A stretch of 6,909 nucleotides of DNA, from NCBI GenBank assembly GCA_030696435.1, contig JAUYSF010000090.1:1-6909 (forward strand), read 5' to 3'. Source of the DNA: Desulfoprunum sp. (lineage in GTDB: Bacteria > Desulfobacterota > Desulfobulbia > Desulfobulbales > Desulfocapsaceae). The notes beneath the pieces are model-generated. The model saw nothing but the letters and a program-made list of their open reading frames with translations. It ran no database searches and was not told the origin of the DNA. The stretch's first letter is position 1. Each line of letters opens with the position of its first letter. The position numbers were made by a program, and so were the translations under genes. Positions 1 through 5,996 of this stretch are shown here, one piece after another.

Positions 1-88
1 CGCGCAGAATTCTCTCAATATCGGCAAGCGGTAGCGCACAACGCAAACCAGACAGGGCAAATACCAGAAGCTTATCCATTCTGTTCAT
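1..88 (-). CDS. CheW-like chemotaxis coupling protein, N-terminal fragment (3' end beyond window)
   Basis: Only the first 29 codons are in the window. The peptide begins MNRMDKLLVFALSGLRCALP and continues LADIERILR. This matches the opening of CheW domains: a first beta strand of the type LLVF-L, a short Gly turn, then (Y/C)ALP-x-x-x-V/I-x-x-I/V-(L)R. CheW proteins link chemoreceptors to the kinase CheA in the cytoplasm; CheW domains also occur in CheA and CheV. The start is the ATG at 88-86, with the purine-rich GAGAGG at 95-100 (read on the minus strand) about 6 nt before it. The next upstream ATG, at 92, runs into a stop after six codons. A sigma-70 promoter at 149-177 and a dyad at 101-115 lie upstream. 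Identity rests on a short stretch, so a CheV-like or other CheW-domain protein is equally possible. Confidence 0.68.
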   Translation of the reverse strand, partial: MNRMDKLLVFALSGLRCALPLADIERILR

Positions 89-100
89 ACATGTCCTCTC

Positions 101-115
101 ACTCATGGAATGAGT
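101..115. promoter_or_regulatory. Perfect 6-bp inverted repeat in the leader of the CheW-like gene
   Basis: ACTCAT-GGA-ATGAGT is a perfect dyad with a 3-bp spacer. It sits directly upstream of the ribosome binding site of the minus-strand CheW-like gene and inside its predicted transcript. It could be an operator for a dimeric repressor or a small leader hairpin next to the Shine-Dalgarno sequence. A 6-bp dyad can also arise by chance; no regulator is identified. Confidence 0.35.
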
Positions 116-148
116 TAGTAAAAGACAACAAACATCTGGAGCTTCTTT

Positions 149-177
149 ATTATCCTCCTTTTTGTTTCTATAGTCAA
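149..177 (-). promoter_or_regulatory. Sigma-70-type promoter for the CheW-like gene
   Basis: Read on the minus strand, TTGACT (177-172) is followed by a 17-bp spacer and GATAAT (154-149). Each hexamer matches the consensus at five of six positions and the spacing is optimal. Transcription would begin near 142, giving a leader of roughly 55 nt that contains the dyad at 101-115 and the ribosome binding site at 95-100. The promoter implies that the CheW-like gene is transcribed independently of the hydrogenase operon to its right. Confidence 0.6.
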
Positions 178-445
178 ATGCCCGAGCCGGAAAATAAATC
201 AGCTGATATCAAATAAATGTCATGTCCATCAGGGTTTTTCGCTGAAGGCCTTTTTTTCATCAAGAAACCATTTTTCAGGCAGAATATGCTGACCGGTGTA
301 CGCGAGGATTTTACGAAGGGGTAGGTGTGTCGCTCCGAATAGTCTCGTCGGAACTTCAAAATTTTTGAGCCTTATTTTTCAATGGAGTTTGAGAAAAGCA
401 GGCTTCTTGAAAAAGCCGCTTAGCAATCTGTCCATTTTTACTTGA

Positions 446-477
446 CCACGCCACTGTATGATGATGTCGATGCGTGG
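446..477. repeat. Spaced inverted repeat CCACGC / GCGTGG upstream of the RloAB cassette
   Basis: CCACGC at 446-451 is the reverse complement of GCGTGG at 472-477, with a 20-bp centre. It lies about 45 bp upstream of the tandem -10-like boxes at 523-534, a position suited to an operator or activator site. The arms are short, so chance is a realistic alternative. Confidence 0.25.
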
Positions 478-522
478 CATGGTGCTTCATGTTGTATCTT
501 TATAGGTATGACTCGGGCTAAG

Positions 523-534
523 TATAATTATAAT
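523..534 (+). promoter_or_regulatory. Tandem TATAAT -10 boxes, probable promoter of the RloAB cassette
   Basis: Two perfect TATAAT hexamers abut (523-528 and 529-534). The best -35 for the first is TTTATA at 499-504 with an 18-bp spacer, a four-of-six match, so the promoter would be of moderate strength. A start near 535-541 would give a leader of about 125 nt before the rloA-like ATG at 664. TATAATTATA (523-532) is itself palindromic, so a -10 also exists on the other strand. Confidence 0.4.
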
Positions 535-663
535 GTCGGTGTCTGACAAGAGCGGCATATCATTTTAGTTGTGGTTTTTGCGTTTTTTTTGTAAACAAAT
601 AGTTGAAAGTATGACAATGTGCCGTTTTCGAGATGTGTGATTAATACAGACTAGGATTTTATT

Positions 664-1932
664 ATGCTTATTGAGTTTAGTGTCAGCAACTATCGGTCAT
701 TTTGGAAAAGTCAGACTTTAAGTATGGCTGCAGGGGTAAGTAAGGAATTACAAAAGGAAAACACATTTGATCCTCTCATCAAAAGTTTACCTAGTCTGCT
801 GAGGTCTGCAGTTGTGTATGGTGCTAATGGGAGTGGGAAAAGCAATTTAATTAAAGCACTCGCCTTTATGCAGGAGTTTGTCCTTTCATCCTCGAAAGAA
901 AGCTTGGAAGGAGAAGAAATCAGGCGCAAACCATTTCTCCTTCATTCCGATGCCCCTTCTCAAGATAGTGAATTTGAGGTCGTTTTCATAGAAGACGAAA
1001 TCCGGTTCCAATATGGATTCATGGTCACGGATAAGAAAGTTACGAATGAATGGTTGTTGGCCTACCCAGGAAATAGGCCTCAGCGTTGGTTTGAGCGCTC
1101 TTATAATCCTGAAAAGAAGAAGGACGAGTGGTATTTTGGGCCAAAGTTTTCAGGATCCAAAAAAGTCTTGCAAGGCGCTACGCGTTCTAATGCTTTGTTT
1201 CTCTCAACAGCAGTTCAACTTAATAGTGAGCAATTGCTGCCTGTGTATAATTGGTTTCAACGACTTGTAGTGATTGAGCATGGGGAATTGATTGAAAGAG
1301 AATTTACTGCTAAATCCTGTGAGGATACAGGAACGTGTAATGACATCCTTAAATTTATGAAAGGGGCTGGTGTCGATGTCGATGATATTGCGATAAAAGA
1401 GAGGAAATTTGAAGAACTGCCATTACCATCAGATATGCCTGAAGATTTAAAAAAAATAATTCAGAAGGGTATGCAAGGAAAGGTTATTAAAGAAGTGTTC
1501 TTTAGACATGATCTAGACGATTCTCAAAAATCGGTGCTTTTCCCTTTGTTAGAAGAATCTGATGGAACGCAGAAACTGTTTGCCTATGCAGCTCCATGGC
1601 TCGATGTTCTGCGGAATGGACGAGTATTGATTGTAGATGAGTTGGACAACAGCTTTCATCCTCATCTAGTGAGATATCTGCTTAATTTGATTCATAACCC
1701 TGAGTGGAACACTGCAAACGGACAGATCATTTTCTCAACCCATGATACTTCAATTTTGGATACAAATATCTTTCGGAGGGACCAGATCTGGTTTATGGAA
1801 AAAAACAAGAATCAAGCCACAGAACTATATCCGCTAACTGACTTTCATCCACGTAAGAACGAAGCCTTGGAAAAAGGCTATCTACAAGGAAGATTTGGGG
1901 CCTTGCCTTACATTGGTGATGTGAGGTTCTAG
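664..1932 (+). CDS. rloA: RloA-like AAA15-family ATPase of a two-gene defence cassette
   Basis: This 422-residue protein is an ATP-binding protein of the COG1106/AAA15 family, related in its ATPase core to SMC/ABC-type and OLD-family ATPases. It opens with the typical MLIEFSVSNYRSF strand. The Walker A motif GANGSGKSN is at residues 53-61. An insert of roughly 200 residues follows, then a signature-like ESDGTQK (298-304), Walker B VLIVDELDNSFHP (321-333) and the switch His in FSTHD (H360). The tail RRDQIWFMEK (371-380) is characteristic of the family. The ATG at 664 is preceded by AGGA seven nt upstream. The stop overlaps the GTG of the rloB-like gene by one base, so the two are co-translated. 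In characterised ATPase-nuclease pairs of this type the ATPase is the probable sensor and regulator of its partner. The gene is clearly AT-richer than the hydrogenase genes, suggesting horizontal transfer. No transmembrane segment is evident. Confidence 0.88.
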   Translation: MLIEFSVSNYRSFWKSQTLSMAAGVSKELQKENTFDPLIKSLPSLLRSAVVYGANGSGKSNLIKALAFMQEFVLSSSKESLEGEEIRRKPFLLHSDAPSQDSEFEVVFIEDEIRFQYGFMVTDKKVTNEWLLAYPGNRPQRWFERSYNPEKKKDEWYFGPKFSGSKKVLQGATRSNALFLSTAVQLNSEQLLPVYNWFQRLVVIEHGELIEREFTAKSCEDTGTCNDILKFMKGAGVDVDDIAIKERKFEELPLPSDMPEDLKKIIQKGMQGKVIKEVFFRHDLDDSQKSVLFPLLEESDGTQKLFAYAAPWLDVLRNGRVLIVDELDNSFHPHLVRYLLNLIHNPEWNTANGQIIFSTHDTSILDTNIFRRDQIWFMEKNKNQATELYPLTDFHPRKNEALEKGYLQGRFGALPYIGDVRF

Positions 1933-2597
1933 TGGGAAGTGATCAACTGTTTTACAAGCGGAAGGCCAGAGCCGTTGAATCTCTGAGAAGGAAGAAAGCT
2001 AAGAGATCTCCTTATGATATGGTCCTTATTGTTTGTGAAGGAGAGAAAACAGAGCCAAATTATTTTCGAGCAATGATTGCTGATCTGCAACTGAATACTG
2101 CCAATATTGTGATCGCAAAGAACACTGGAGGCTCATCTCCACGAACCATAGTAGACTTCGCCTTGGAGGAGTACAAGAAGGAGAAAGAGTATGATCGAGT
2201 TTATTGTGTTTTTGATAAAGATCGCCATACAACATATGATGATGCTCTTGATAGGATAATGAGATCCCAGCCAGGAAAGGGGCATTCTATTCTTGCTATC
2301 ACGTCGATTCCTTGTTTTGAGTTCTGGATACTCCTTCATTTTGAATACACTACCAAGCAATTTGACATTGGTACCGGCTCGATATGTGCCAATGTTATTG
2401 CTGATCTTAAAGCTTACATGCCGCGTTATTCAAAAGGCGATGAAGATATTTACCAAGCCACGAAAGATCAACTGGAGACTGCCATTACCAATAGCAAAAA
2501 AGTTGTCAGGCACTGTGAAACAGGTGGAACTGACATGCCATCAACAAAAGTTCATGAGCTAGTTGAGTATTTGAAAAACCTAAAAGCACAGTTTTAA
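1932..2597 (+). CDS. rloB: RloB-family protein, probable Toprim-like nuclease partner of the RloA-like ATPase
   Basis: The 221-residue product matches the RloB family in length and motifs. A basic N-terminus (KRKARAVESLRRKKAKR) leads into the strand VLIVCEGEKTEPNYF (residues 31-45, with E36 as the likely metal ligand). The strand VYCVFDKDRH (90-99, D95 and D97) follows, then the family hallmark SIPCFEFWILLHFE (125-138). An EGE plus DxD arrangement is what a Toprim-type catalytic site would show, so a metal-dependent nuclease role is plausible but inferred. The start is GTG at 1932, overlapping the preceding TAG by one base; GAGG lies five nt upstream within the end of rloA. RloA-RloB pairs correspond to AbiLi-AbiLii in AbiL abortive-infection systems and were first named from restriction-linked ORFs; no hsd genes are visible here. 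The gene ends nine nt from the stop of the convergent kinase gene, with no clear terminator between. Confidence 0.86.
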   Translation: MGSDQLFYKRKARAVESLRRKKAKRSPYDMVLIVCEGEKTEPNYFRAMIADLQLNTANIVIAKNTGGSSPRTIVDFALEEYKKEKEYDRVYCVFDKDRHTTYDDALDRIMRSQPGKGHSILAITSIPCFEFWILLHFEYTTKQFDIGTGSICANVIADLKAYMPRYSKGDEDIYQATKDQLETAITNSKKVVRHCETGGTDMPSTKVHELVEYLKNLKAQF

Positions 2598-2606
2598 AGA
2601 TATTTT

Positions 2607-3992
2607 TCAGGGCATAACTGCTTTTCGACGCAGTTGCCGGATCAGGATTCTCTTCAGCTCATCCCGGTTTATCGGCTTGCTGAGATAGTCGTCCATGCCC
2701 GTGCGCAGGCATTTTTCCCGATCCTGTCTTCTGGCATGGGCGGTTAAGGCGACAATGGGAATCCTGCAAAGGGGCTCCGGCAGCAGACGGATGCGTCGGG
2801 TTGCCTCAAAGCCGTCTATTTCGGGCATTTGCAGATCCATCAGCACCAGATCGAAATCACCCTTTTCCTCCAAGCAGGCCAAGGCGCTGCCGCCATTTGT
2901 GACGGCTGTCACGTTGAGGCCGAACTGCTCAAGCAGAGTGGTGGCCAATACCTGATTGATGGGTTCGTCTTCGGCGAGAAGGATTCTGGCACCCTGCAGG
3001 ATGGCTTCATCCTTGCTCCGAATAAGGGGGTGTTCGTGCGTGGGGTCTCCCTGGAGGTTTATGGCGGCCTTCTTGAGGATACAAATGAACCAGAAGGTTG
3101 AGCCCCGTCCGGGTGTGCTCTCGACGTAGATCTTACTGCCCATGAGTGCGGCCAGTTGTGAGGAGATGGCCAGGCCCAAACCTGTGCCGCCATATCTGCG
3201 GGTGGTGGAGGTGTCCGCCTGATTGAAGGACTCGAAGATGAGGTGCTGTTTCTCGATCGGGATGCCGATGCCGGTATCGATGACCTTGAATTTCAGGCAG
3301 ATATCCTCTTCGGCGGTGGCCACCATTGGAGAGACTTCGAGGCAGACGGAACCGTTCTCGGTAAACTTGATGGCATTGTTGAGAAGATTGATGAGGATCT
3401 GGGCCAGACGATTGGAATCGCCATGGACTTGGCGGGGAACGGCCTCGTTTATCCTGCAGGTCAGGGCGTTTCTTTTTACCCCCGCCGGCAGGCTGAGCAT
3501 ATTGATGCAGTTTCCCAGAATCTCATAAAGGTCGAAATTTGTCGGATCGAGACGCAGCTTGCCGGATTCGACCTTGGAAAAATCAAGGATATCATTGATG
3601 ACTCTGAGGAGTCGTCCGGAGGACTGCTGCACCATTTCGAGATAGCGTCTTTGGTCGGGAGAGAGATCGGTCAGCAGCATGAGCTCGGTCATGCCGATAA
3701 TGCCGTTCATCGGTGTGCGGATTTCGTGACTCATATTGGCCAGAAAGTCGCTCTTAGCCAGATTGGCGGCCTCGGCGTCCCTGTGAGCAATGGCCATGTC
3801 CTCCCGTAGTTTTTTCTCGTTTTTGGCCCTTTGGTCAAGTTCTTTGAGATATACATCGAGATTGGCAAATTGTTTGGCGACCAGCTCCGCCGTGATCGAA
3901 GCGGCCTGCCGGGCTACCCGCAGTTCTGTGATGAGGGTTTCATTATCCTTGGAGAGATCCTGGATCTTTTTTTGGGCAGCAATATTATCCAT
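2607..3992 (-). CDS. Hybrid sensor histidine kinase lacking a sensor domain, operon partner of the [NiFe] hydrogenase
   Basis: The kinase has 461 residues from the ATG at 3992. An N-terminal region of about 75 residues, rich in Ala, Glu, Lys and Leu, looks helical or coiled-coil. HisKA follows with [16 protein letters not shown] (phospho-His H89). The HATPase domain has an N-box [11 protein letters not shown] (200-210), G1 DTGIGI (239-244) and G2 GGTGLGL (268-274). A receiver domain covers about 335-455, with acidic pocket E341-D342, phospho-acceptor D386 in LVLMDLQMP and K439 in LSKP. No transmembrane helix, PAS, GAF or HPt domain is seen, so it is cytoplasmic and must receive its signal from a partner. 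The start at 3992 is preferred over the longer one at 4055: it has GGAG six nt upstream and overlaps the protease stop by 8 nt (ATGGATAA), a classic coupling arrangement. The longer start would overlap the protease by about 70 nt. The cognate HPt protein or response regulator is not in the window. A role in hydrogen sensing is inferred from the operon. Confidence 0.88.
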   Translation of the reverse strand: MDNIAAQKKIQDLSKDNETLITELRVARQAASITAELVAKQFANLDVYLKELDQRAKNEKKLREDMAIAHRDAEAANLAKSDFLANMSHEIRTPMNGIIGMTELMLLTDLSPDQRRYLEMVQQSSGRLLRVINDILDFSKVESGKLRLDPTNFDLYEILGNCINMLSLPAGVKRNALTCRINEAVPRQVHGDSNRLAQILINLLNNAIKFTENGSVCLEVSPMVATAEEDICLKFKVIDTGIGIPIEKQHLIFESFNQADTSTTRRYGGTGLGLAISSQLAALMGSKIYVESTPGRGSTFWFICILKKAAINLQGDPTHEHPLIRSKDEAILQGARILLAEDEPINQVLATTLLEQFGLNVTAVTNGGSALACLEEKGDFDLVLMDLQMPEIDGFEATRRIRLLPEPLCRIPIVALTAHARRQDREKCLRTGMDDYLSKPINRDELKRILIRQLRRKAVMP

Positions 3993-4470
3993 CGCAGTCT
4001 CCACCCTGGCCGGCTGGCAGGGCGCAGAGGTTTGGGTGCTGTGCTGTCGTGACAAGGGTAAGGCATATATTGCCGGCCTGCCGGCAGTGATCCGGGCTAG
4101 GGCTGCCTTCGATGCCGACGAGGATCAGCTCCGGCAGACCACCCTCAAGGACATGGGGGGCGGTTTGCAAGAGATACGCCAGGCCAGCGTCGTGATCATA
4201 CCTGCTGTCCGAAGGTGGAGATTCCAGGGGATTAATGACCACAATGCCGGGAGTTTTCCTGAAGCCGACAACGGCATCGACAAAGACCACCAGCTCAGTC
4301 TTTTCGAGATAGGGGAGAAGATTGAGGCCTCCCAGCCCACCATCCACCAGTTCGACATCAACGGGGAGAGGCAGCGTGTTCAGGAGGTCGAAGACCAGCG
4401 GACCGGCCGTATCGGGGGCGAAGAACCTGTTGCCTATGCAGAGAATGCGGGCATGTATGGTGGCGGCCAT
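3985..4470 (-). CDS. [NiFe] hydrogenase maturation endopeptidase (HybD/HyaD/HupD family, peptidase M52)
   Basis: From the ATG at 4470 the protein has 161 residues, normal for the family. These peptidases bind nickel in the large-subunit precursor and remove its C-terminal extension after the last ligand motif. Visible hallmarks are [20 protein letters not shown] near the N-terminus, with D20 at the first metal-ligand position (usually Glu or Asp), VVFVDAV with D65, and YDHDAGL with H93. These correspond to Glu16, Asp62 and His93 of E. coli HybD. The GTG at 4509 would add 13 residues lying inside the large-subunit gene; the ATG at 4470 is preferred because family members start just before the (R/K)ILxxGN strand and because it follows the large-subunit stop by 8 nt, with AAGGA 11 nt upstream. 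The stop overlaps the kinase start by 8 nt. Its presence argues that the large subunit is processed, whereas classical HupUV/HoxBC regulatory hydrogenases need no such protease. Confidence 0.87.
   Translation of the reverse strand: MAATIHARILCIGNRFFAPDTAGPLVFDLLNTLPLPVDVELVDGGLGGLNLLPYLEKTELVVFVDAVVGFRKTPGIVVINPLESPPSDSRYDHDAGLAYLLQTAPHVLEGGLPELILVGIEGSPSPDHCRQAGNICLTLVTTAQHPNLCALPAGQGGDCDG
3999..4002 (-). promoter_or_regulatory. Ribosome binding site that decides the kinase start
   Basis: GGAG on the minus strand lies six nt before the ATG at 3992 and inside the last codons of the protease gene. It supports the shorter kinase start and translational coupling to the protease. Confidence 0.6.
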
Positions 4471-4478
4471 GGCCGAAA

Positions 4479-5993
4479 CTATCCTTTTCTGAAGGTGTGG
4501 ACGGAGCACACCTGGCAGGCATCGAAGGAACGGATGACATGGCCGATCTCCACCGGGTTGGCGGGATCCGGGATCGGGGTGCCGATGAGGGCCTCTTCCC
4601 AGGGACCTCGCAGGCCATTATGATCGCGTGGCGAGCCATTCCAGGCCGTCGGTGTGACGATCTGGTAGCGCTCGATCAACTGGTCTTTGACCTCCAGCCA
4701 GTGGCCAAGCGCTCCCCGACTGGCATCGGTCAGGCCATAGCCGCTGCCATCGGGGATCTCCCGCACCGAGGTATAGTAAGGGGCATTGGGGTTAATTTCG
4801 TCGACCCAGGTCTTCATGACCGGCAGGAGTTCTGCCGGCCTGACCAGCCGGGCCAACTCTCTGACGTAGGCGTTAGGTCCTGCCCGCCCGACCAAATCGA
4901 CAAAGAGGGGATGGGCGTTGGTGAGCATCTGGGCAAGCGGACCGGTCTCGGCCGGCTGATCGGTATAGCGAGGGGCCTTACAAAAGGAGTATTTGATCAC
5001 CTCGTAGGGTGAGACGTATGGTACGGTGAGCCCTTCGGAGGGATGCAGACCGCCGGGATAATCCTGGAAATGCGAGTAGGCCACGTGTTCGGAAATGGAG
5101 GCCTGATCGAAGGCAAAACGCACGCCCTTACAGATAAAGCCGGGGGCGAAGAGCTGGGAGTTGGAGGCTCGGCCCTGTATCTCCGTGCCGGTCGGCAGGT
5201 CGAGCTGGCCGAAACTGAGGAAGTTGCCATGTCCCTTGCCGAGGCTGTCCAGCCGGATGAGATGGGCAAAACGGATATAAAAGCCGAGATCGCCGTTGCG
5301 GTGCGATTCCTTCTCATTCATCCACACCTGCAGATCCCCCTCGTTCTCCACCTCCTGCCAGCGCTTGAGTGGGCAGCCGAGAATTTGTTCTTCATACCAG
5401 GTGGTGAACAGGTTGATGAGATACTTGCAGCTGACGATATCGTTAAATGTCGGGAAGCTGGCAACTCCGCCGGGGACCATGAAGGAGGAATTGGGCCATT
5501 GGCCGCCCAGGATGGCCACGATCTCAAGGATCTTCTTGGTCATCCTGATCGTTTCCACCACCGACCGTCCCTTGAAGGCCTCATAACGCCGCAAGGCCTC
5601 GCCATAGAGCGGCAGTGCAGCATAGGCCGGATTGAGAAAGTCCTGCATGAACATGAGGATGCCATGGCGCAGGTCGCTCTGCACATGCTCTGCCATCAGG
5701 GTGAGATTGCGGACCAGATGAGCGTTGGCAGGCAGAGGGATACCGCAGATCATGTCAAGGGCCTTGGCGGCGGTCAGGAGATGGGCGGTGCCGCAGATGC
5801 CGCAGACTCTCGGGGTCAGGACCAGGCCGTCCCGGGCGCCCCGGCCCTTGAGCATGTTTTCGAAGCCGCGGTACATGATGCCGCGGCTCCAGGCATCCGT
5901 GACAACCCCGTCTTGGTGTTCTACCCGCAGTTCGAGGTCACCCTCCACACGGTTGAGTGGGATATTGATTGTCTTTTTGCTGTTCTCGGACAT
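4479..5993 (-). CDS. [NiFe] hydrogenase large subunit, group 2 (HupL/HupV-like)
   Basis: The 504-residue catalytic subunit carries the Ni-Fe(CN)2CO site for H2 activation. It begins INIPLNRVEGDLEL, typical of the family. The N-terminal ligand motif is RVCGICGTAH (62-71, ligands C64 and C67) and the C-terminal one is DACQVCSVH (491-499, ligands C493 and C496). The usual Pro of DPCxxC is Ala here. Five residues (TFRKG) follow H499, the predicted cleavage point of the maturation protease. Other hallmarks are EHVQSDLRHGILMF, where many group 1 enzymes have SDHxxHFY, and KAPRY...ETGPLAQM near the middle of the C-terminal half. The ATG at 5993 follows the small-subunit TGA by 3 nt, with AAGG eight nt before the start. 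QSDxRH and the lack of export signals favour a cytoplasmic group 2 enzyme; whether it is an uptake (2a) or sensory, kinase-linked (2b/2c) type cannot be decided without phylogeny. Confidence 0.93.
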   Translation of the reverse strand: MSENSKKTINIPLNRVEGDLELRVEHQDGVVTDAWSRGIMYRGFENMLKGRGARDGLVLTPRVCGICGTAHLLTAAKALDMICGIPLPANAHLVRNLTLMAEHVQSDLRHGILMFMQDFLNPAYAALPLYGEALRRYEAFKGRSVVETIRMTKKILEIVAILGGQWPNSSFMVPGGVASFPTFNDIVSCKYLINLFTTWYEEQILGCPLKRWQEVENEGDLQVWMNEKESHRNGDLGFYIRFAHLIRLDSLGKGHGNFLSFGQLDLPTGTEIQGRASNSQLFAPGFICKGVRFAFDQASISEHVAYSHFQDYPGGLHPSEGLTVPYVSPYEVIKYSFCKAPRYTDQPAETGPLAQMLTNAHPLFVDLVGRAGPNAYVRELARLVRPAELLPVMKTWVDEINPNAPYYTSVREIPDGSGYGLTDASRGALGHWLEVKDQLIERYQIVTPTAWNGSPRDHNGLRGPWEEALIGTPIPDPANPVEIGHVIRSFDACQVCSVHTFRKG

Positions 5994-5996
5994 CTT

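Larger units (their letters stand above)
178..663. other. AT-rich intergenic region without a convincing gene
   Basis: About 480 bases separate the divergent CheW-like promoter and the rloA-like gene. The only open frame of any length (359-174, minus) begins with TTG, lacks a convincing ribosome binding site and has no family resemblance, so it is not called. What can be seen is a spaced dyad at 446-477, tandem -10-like boxes at 523-534, T-runs (for example 583-590) and a leader of roughly 125 nt before rloA. Composition resembles the RloAB cassette rather than the hydrogenase operon, so much of it may have arrived with the cassette. Confidence 0.5.

Noticed and set aside
174..359. 61-codon open frame on the minus strand
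   Set aside because: It starts with TTG, has no good ribosome binding site, no recognisable family, and its end overlaps the promoter of the CheW-like gene. It looks like chance in AT-rich spacer.
401..417. GGCTT/AAGCC hairpin as a terminator
   Set aside because: The stem is only five base pairs, and no gene ends next to it on either strand.
2616..2635. AACTGC/GCAGTT hairpin as a bidirectional terminator
   Set aside because: The stem has only six base pairs, the loop is 8 nt, there is no T-run on either side, and it lies inside the kinase coding sequence.
3243..3809. 188-codon open frame on the plus strand
   Set aside because: It is antisense to the HisKA and HATPase domains of the kinase, with no protein-like motifs of its own.
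3993..4055. Longer kinase start adding 21 residues
   Set aside because: The extension is Ser/Thr/Pro/Gln-rich, overlaps the protease gene by about 70 nt, and is less well placed than the ATG at 3992, which has GGAG six nt upstream.
4471..4509. GTG start for the maturation protease, 13 residues upstream
   Set aside because: It lies within the large-subunit gene. The family normally begins just before the (R/K)ILxxGN strand, which fits the ATG at 4470.
3790..4623. 277-codon open frame on the plus strand
   Set aside because: It is antisense to the kinase N-terminus, the protease and the large-subunit C-terminus, and shows no family motif.
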